Shown here in pieces: positions 61,175-64,000 of a stretch of DNA of 64,000 nucleotides (positions are counted from its first letter, which is position 1; each line of letters opens with the position of its first letter). The position numbers were made by a program, and so were the translations under genes. The notes under the pieces are model-generated. The model was not told the origin of the DNA. It saw nothing but the letters and a program-made list of their open reading frames with translations, and did no database searches. This DNA is from Maricaulis sp048270095. Its GTDB lineage: Bacteria; Pseudomonadota; Alphaproteobacteria; Caulobacterales; Maricaulaceae. The stretch is taken from contig NZ_JBLWTL010000005.1 of assembly GCF_048270095.1 (NCBI RefSeq), forward strand, positions 1 to 64,000, in the 5' to 3' direction.

Positions 61175-63107
61175 GGGAAAAACGGTACGTGACCCGCTGC
61201 TTTAAGACACAACAGCTAATCTCAGGTTTGGGGTGCGATAATGGTACACAAGGGCGACGATCAGAGCGCAAACCCAGCTTCAAAAAATAAGCCTCTTAGG
61301 TGGATTCTGCCGGCTGATAATGGAGTGGATAACTATATAGTGCACAATTTTGCCTTTGTTTATATTTTACTATACTCGACCGTAGCTATGGTCGAGTATA
61401 GTGCCAGTGACATTGTATTGCGGCTTGATTCGTCTATGGCATCTGGTGCATTTTTTGCCGCTCCAGTAATTCTCTTTTATGCATTTCTAGTTCTTAGGTC
61501 TATTGCGTTTCTTTTTTATAGTGACAAGCCACCTGCTAGGTTTTTCAGCTGGGTCGTTTCAATTGTATCTATGGCTATAATTTCAATATCGTTTGTTGCC
61601 ACATACTCGTCGGTTTCGGCGTTATTTTTTGCCTACCTATCCTTGCTTATGATTCATGTTATTGTGAGAGATAGCAGATATTTCGGCCTCGCGCTGAAAT
61701 TGAATGGTCCCGCTAAAGGGATTGTCGGAAACATTTTCTCACGGTCGAGAAGTTTCGAAGGGCAATCACATAAAACCTCTCCCTCTCTATTGGCGATGGT
61801 CGTCATTAAGAGGAATTTCGATTCAATATTGTTGGTGTCAATTTTTTCCCTCACTATAGTAAGCATTATCGCGGCATTTGCAAGCATTGGTTATTCGACA
61901 GTTTTTATAAAGACGGCGACTCTATTGTTTAGGGTAAGTTCTTGGCTTAACGTCAATTTTCCAATGAATCTTATTTCTGCGTCGTTCTTTGTGTTGTGTG
62001 TAATATCACTTGCTCTTGGATGCGCAGTCACTCTCCGATGGGCGGGTAAAATTTCTAAATATGCCGCAACCTGTTCAACCGCTTTCGCTTTCTTGGGAAT
62101 TATGTCGATTGGTGGTCAGCATGTCGACCGCAGCTTTGGTCATCTAAGCGACATATCGCTTCCATCAGCATCCTCTCGGTTAGAGGCCGAGGCAGTTCAG
62201 GCCTTCCGCGTGCTGGTGCTTGCTGAGTTTCTAAGCCCTGACAATGGAAATGCCGAGAGGGCCACCCAAGCTATTAGGGTTGGGTACAGGGAGTGTCTGG
62301 CACTGAACGCAGAGTCAACAGAATCAAATGAACTGACGGATGCTGAATATGCAAGATATGCCGAAATATGGGACCCCGCGACCGATTATTTTCGGCTGGG
62401 AAGCGAGACTTTAATTTGTTCGCATAGGCGGTTTCTTGCCGAATATATATCGACGCTGGCTCGTTTGCGGGGGTGGGCGGCTGCCTCATCTGAGTTTGTT
62501 GAGACAAGTCGTCTAACCCAAAATTTTCCACCCGATGCGCAGTTCGCGCTCAGTGCGCCGCCAAGCCCTGAAAACCTCAGCGCGCGTCTGGAAGAATTCA
62601 AGCTCCGTAGACCTAGAGTCGCGGCGTTGGTCGGAATCTCAAATCAGGTTTCCGGCGACTTGATTGCAACTCTGTCAGGTATGCTCGGCATGGAAAGCGA
62701 GTTCATGAAGGCGGTTTTATTCGATGGCTTGATGGACGCAATGTTTGTGATTGGTGATGAAGTCCCAGCGGGGCGCTTAGACCTTAACCATGACCGGGCA
62801 CGGCAAGTGGCACAAGATTTTGCAATTGATTCGCGGTGGGAAGGCTTGGCCTCTACGGATTTTTCCGATGCGAGTTTCGCGCGACCGGCAATTCTTGAAA
62901 TGATGACTATCCTTCGGGAGGACGCGGAGGTCGCAAGGGCGCAAGTTCACCGCCATATGCAGGCTGAGGGGGGTATTCGACCCCACAGGACAAATGGACC
63001 ATATTCGGAGGCTGGAGAAGCACTTTTGAAGATTATTCGGCGGCTATGATTGGGTCGGTCCCGAAGCTTGCAATGGTGGAATGAACGGGGACACGTACCG
63101 TTTTTCC
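61175..63107. mobile_element. Candidate mobile unit bracketed by 20-bp inverted repeats
   Basis: GGGAAAAACGGTACGTGACCC (61175-61195) and GGGACACGTACCGTTTTTCC (63088-63107) are inverted repeats matching at about 19 of 20 positions. They bracket one low-GC gene and nothing else. No transposase is inside and no clear target-site duplication is seen, so this would be a non-autonomous or decayed unit. The motif AAACGGGGACA, often seen beside REP-type elements, lies at both ends and again at 55983-55996 (minus). Confidence 0.5.
61241..63049 (+). CDS. Low-GC predicted membrane protein of unknown function
   Basis: 602 aa, unrecognised. The N-terminal half has about six membrane helices (around residues 32-58, 70-88, 100-140, 198-222, 230-260 and 278-300); the C-terminal half (about 310-602) is soluble and helical, with ALEVE-type tracts (SSRLEAEAVQAFRVLVLAEF, RPRVAALVGISNQVSGDL). 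Base composition is much lower in GC than the surrounding genes (many AT-rich codons), so it is probably foreign. It is bracketed by inverted repeats 61175/63107. A membrane sensor or effector with cytosolic domain is one reading; no function is claimed. Confidence 0.7.
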   Translation: MVHKGDDQSANPASKNKPLRWILPADNGVDNYIVHNFAFVYILLYSTVAMVEYSASDIVLRLDSSMASGAFFAAPVILFYAFLVLRSIAFLFYSDKPPARFFSWVVSIVSMAIISISFVATYSSVSALFFAYLSLLMIHVIVRDSRYFGLALKLNGPAKGIVGNIFSRSRSFEGQSHKTSPSLLAMVVIKRNFDSILLVSIFSLTIVSIIAAFASIGYSTVFIKTATLLFRVSSWLNVNFPMNLISASFFVLCVISLALGCAVTLRWAGKISKYAATCSTAFAFLGIMSIGGQHVDRSFGHLSDISLPSASSRLEAEAVQAFRVLVLAEFLSPDNGNAERATQAIRVGYRECLALNAESTESNELTDAEYARYAEIWDPATDYFRLGSETLICSHRRFLAEYISTLARLRGWAAASSEFVETSRLTQNFPPDAQFALSAPPSPENLSARLEEFKLRRPRVAALVGISNQVSGDLIATLSGMLGMESEFMKAVLFDGLMDAMFVIGDEVPAGRLDLNHDRARQVAQDFAIDSRWEGLASTDFSDASFARPAILEMMTILREDAEVARAQVHRHMQAEGGIRPHRTNGPYSEAGEALLKIIRRL

Positions 63108-63360
63108 ATCAAGGCTCACTGCGCGGACGCCCCGGGAGGCCGGGGCGGCGGCGGGCGGATTTGGTTGCCAAGTCTGTGACCCAGTGATCGTCGCAGAGTG
63201 GGTAACCTGTCTGCGTGAAATCAACGAATAGCGTTTCCTCGGAATAAATGGTGCCGGCACCCATTCCCGCAAGCCAAGCCTCTATAAGATTGTTTGAATT
63301 TCCAGTTTTGCCCCGACCCGCGCCGGGCAGAGCCATCCCTGAAACCCTTGCCAAGCAGGG

Positions 63361-63441
63361 CGCCAGACTGGACTTGTCTCGTCAAGGGCGCGGGAGCGCC
63401 GCTTCGCGGTCAGGACCCTTGACGAGACAAGTCCAGCCTGG
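63361..63441. repeat. 27-nt-arm hairpin, copy 3
   Basis: Arms 63361-63387 and 63415-63441 pair at 26 of 27 positions around a 27-nt loop. Arm ends GCCAG and CGTCAAGGG agree with copies 1 and 2; the core ACTGGACTTGTCT is different and again self-complementary. Confidence 0.9.
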
Positions 63442-63948
63442 CCGGATGCCGGCATGGTTTTCCGGGCGGGGTCTGGCCCCGCATTGGCCCGATCCGCTCG
63501 CCGCCTCACATCAACACGCCGACGGCGACCGCACCTGCAGCACAGCTGCCGTCTCCGCCGCCGTCCAACTTGTCCGCCCCCGGGCGGTGCGGCGCTATAA
63601 TCGTGGCCGCCTTCGCTCTTTGACATCGTCGATTGATCACCACAAACGCGTCCGCGCCGCGCCGGAATGCCGCCGGACGGCCGGCAGTGTCCAGGCGCAG
63701 GGCCGGTGCTTCGGTGGCAGACTGACAGCCTCTGCCATGCGCCCTGTCATGGCGTCCGGGCATTTACCGGCAGGGCTGCAGCCCCGCAATGACAGGATGA
63801 CAGACTGGCAGAGTGTTTGCCGCGAGAAACGCAAAACCGCGTGGCGGGGGGGCGTCCGGACTAATTGGCGCCGGGCCCCCATTCATCAAATTACGCGCAT
63901 CGGCCGCGTCAGACCCCGCGGACCGCTCTGTCGCGCTGAACCCGCTCA
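63442..63948. repeat. TATAAT/boxA-like repeat block, copy 2, in gene-free sequence
   Basis: CTATAATCG (63595-63603) precedes TTCGCTCTTTGACAT (63611-63625), as in the block at 21485. TGACAGACTGGCAGA recurs at 63797-63811, about 170 bases later, again with TGCCAT/TGTCAT units between. Nothing in 63050-63948 reads as a conserved protein. Confidence 0.55.
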
Positions 63949-64000
63949 TGCCTTCGGGCGCCACCGATCCAGCCGCAGATCAAAACCCCACCACCATCCC
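63949..64000 (+). CDS. Possible 5' end of a gene cut by the window edge
   Basis: ATG at 63949 opens a frame (MPSGATDPAADQNPTT) running off the window. Codon use is plausible but 17 codons are too few to judge. Confidence 0.2.

Noticed and set aside
63033..63354. Short minus-strand frames (79 and 81 aa)
   Set aside because: Overlapping frames in repeat-derived sequence with no family features.
1..64000. tRNA or rRNA genes
   Set aside because: No cloverleaf or rRNA core sequence was recognised; the boxA-like sites are not followed by rRNA.

Overview
The window is high-GC alphaproteobacterial chromosome and most resembles Maricaulis or a close relative in the Maricaulales/Hyphomonadaceae. Supporting features are the N-acetylornithine carbamoyltransferase route next to a fused acetylglutamate synthase/kinase (the Maricaulis type), a SAM-II riboswitch before metX, an Oar-like TonB receptor, FdsGBACD formate dehydrogenase, DUF2849/DUF934 sulfur-assimilation genes and KDO/heptose genes of a Gram-negative envelope. 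The assignment is an inference from gene content; no database search was run.

Layout. 0-2.2 kb: heptose genes gmhB and hldE. 2.3-4.5 kb: metX-metB under a SAM-II riboswitch and an upstream palindrome. 4.6-10.9 kb: a tightly packed six-gene sulfate assimilation operon (cysG, DUF2849, cysI, DUF934-APS reductase fusion, cysteine synthase, ferredoxin-NADP reductase) with a divergent LysR gene. 12-15.6 kb: a lipoprotein, a frameshifted VOC gene, and an overlapping amidotransferase/ATP-grasp pair of unknown product. 15.9-20.6 kb: a three-gene operon for a 2-oxoacid:ferredoxin-type oxidoreductase with its own GltD-like flavoprotein. 21-21.9 kb: a repeat-rich gap. 21.9-26.4 kb: peroxiredoxin, LysR/methyltransferase pair, ABC exporter. 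26.4-33.9 kb: formate-tetrahydrofolate ligase and the soluble NAD-linked formate dehydrogenase operon. 34.5-41.8 kb: PAS regulator, M28 peptidase, MFS transporter, hydrolase, phosphatase, kdsB. 42-45.3 kb: arginine operon (argF', argB/A fusion, argC). 45.3-53.3 kb: GT39-like glycosyltransferase, Oar-like receptor, agmatine deiminase and N-carbamoylputrescine amidase, MarC. 53.4-64 kb: an accessory region with dispersed hairpin repeats, a HicA-like toxin/HTH pair, a low-GC divergent pair (zinc-ribbon/HEPN-like protein and a proteasome-like protein with an A9 frameshift), the ornithine decarboxylase/deoxyhypusine-synthase-like pair, and a low-GC membrane protein gene bracketed by 20-bp inverted repeats.

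How it works together. The first 11 kb form a sulfur-to-methionine/cysteine block: sulfate reduction feeds cysteine synthase, and metX/metB carry sulfur to methionine under SAM control. Formate is either oxidised to NADH and CO2 or activated to 10-formyl-THF. Two routes to putrescine (ornithine decarboxylation and the agmatine route) lie within 10 kb of each other, with a DHS-like enzyme positioned to make homospermidine or a similar polyamine.

The least explained material is the repeats. Three hairpins have 27-nt arms, fixed arm ends and variable but self-complementary cores. A separate ~100-bp repeat carries its own variable hairpin. A third repeat joins TATAAT to a boxA-like sequence. The low-GC pair at 56-58 kb is the best candidate for an undescribed system.
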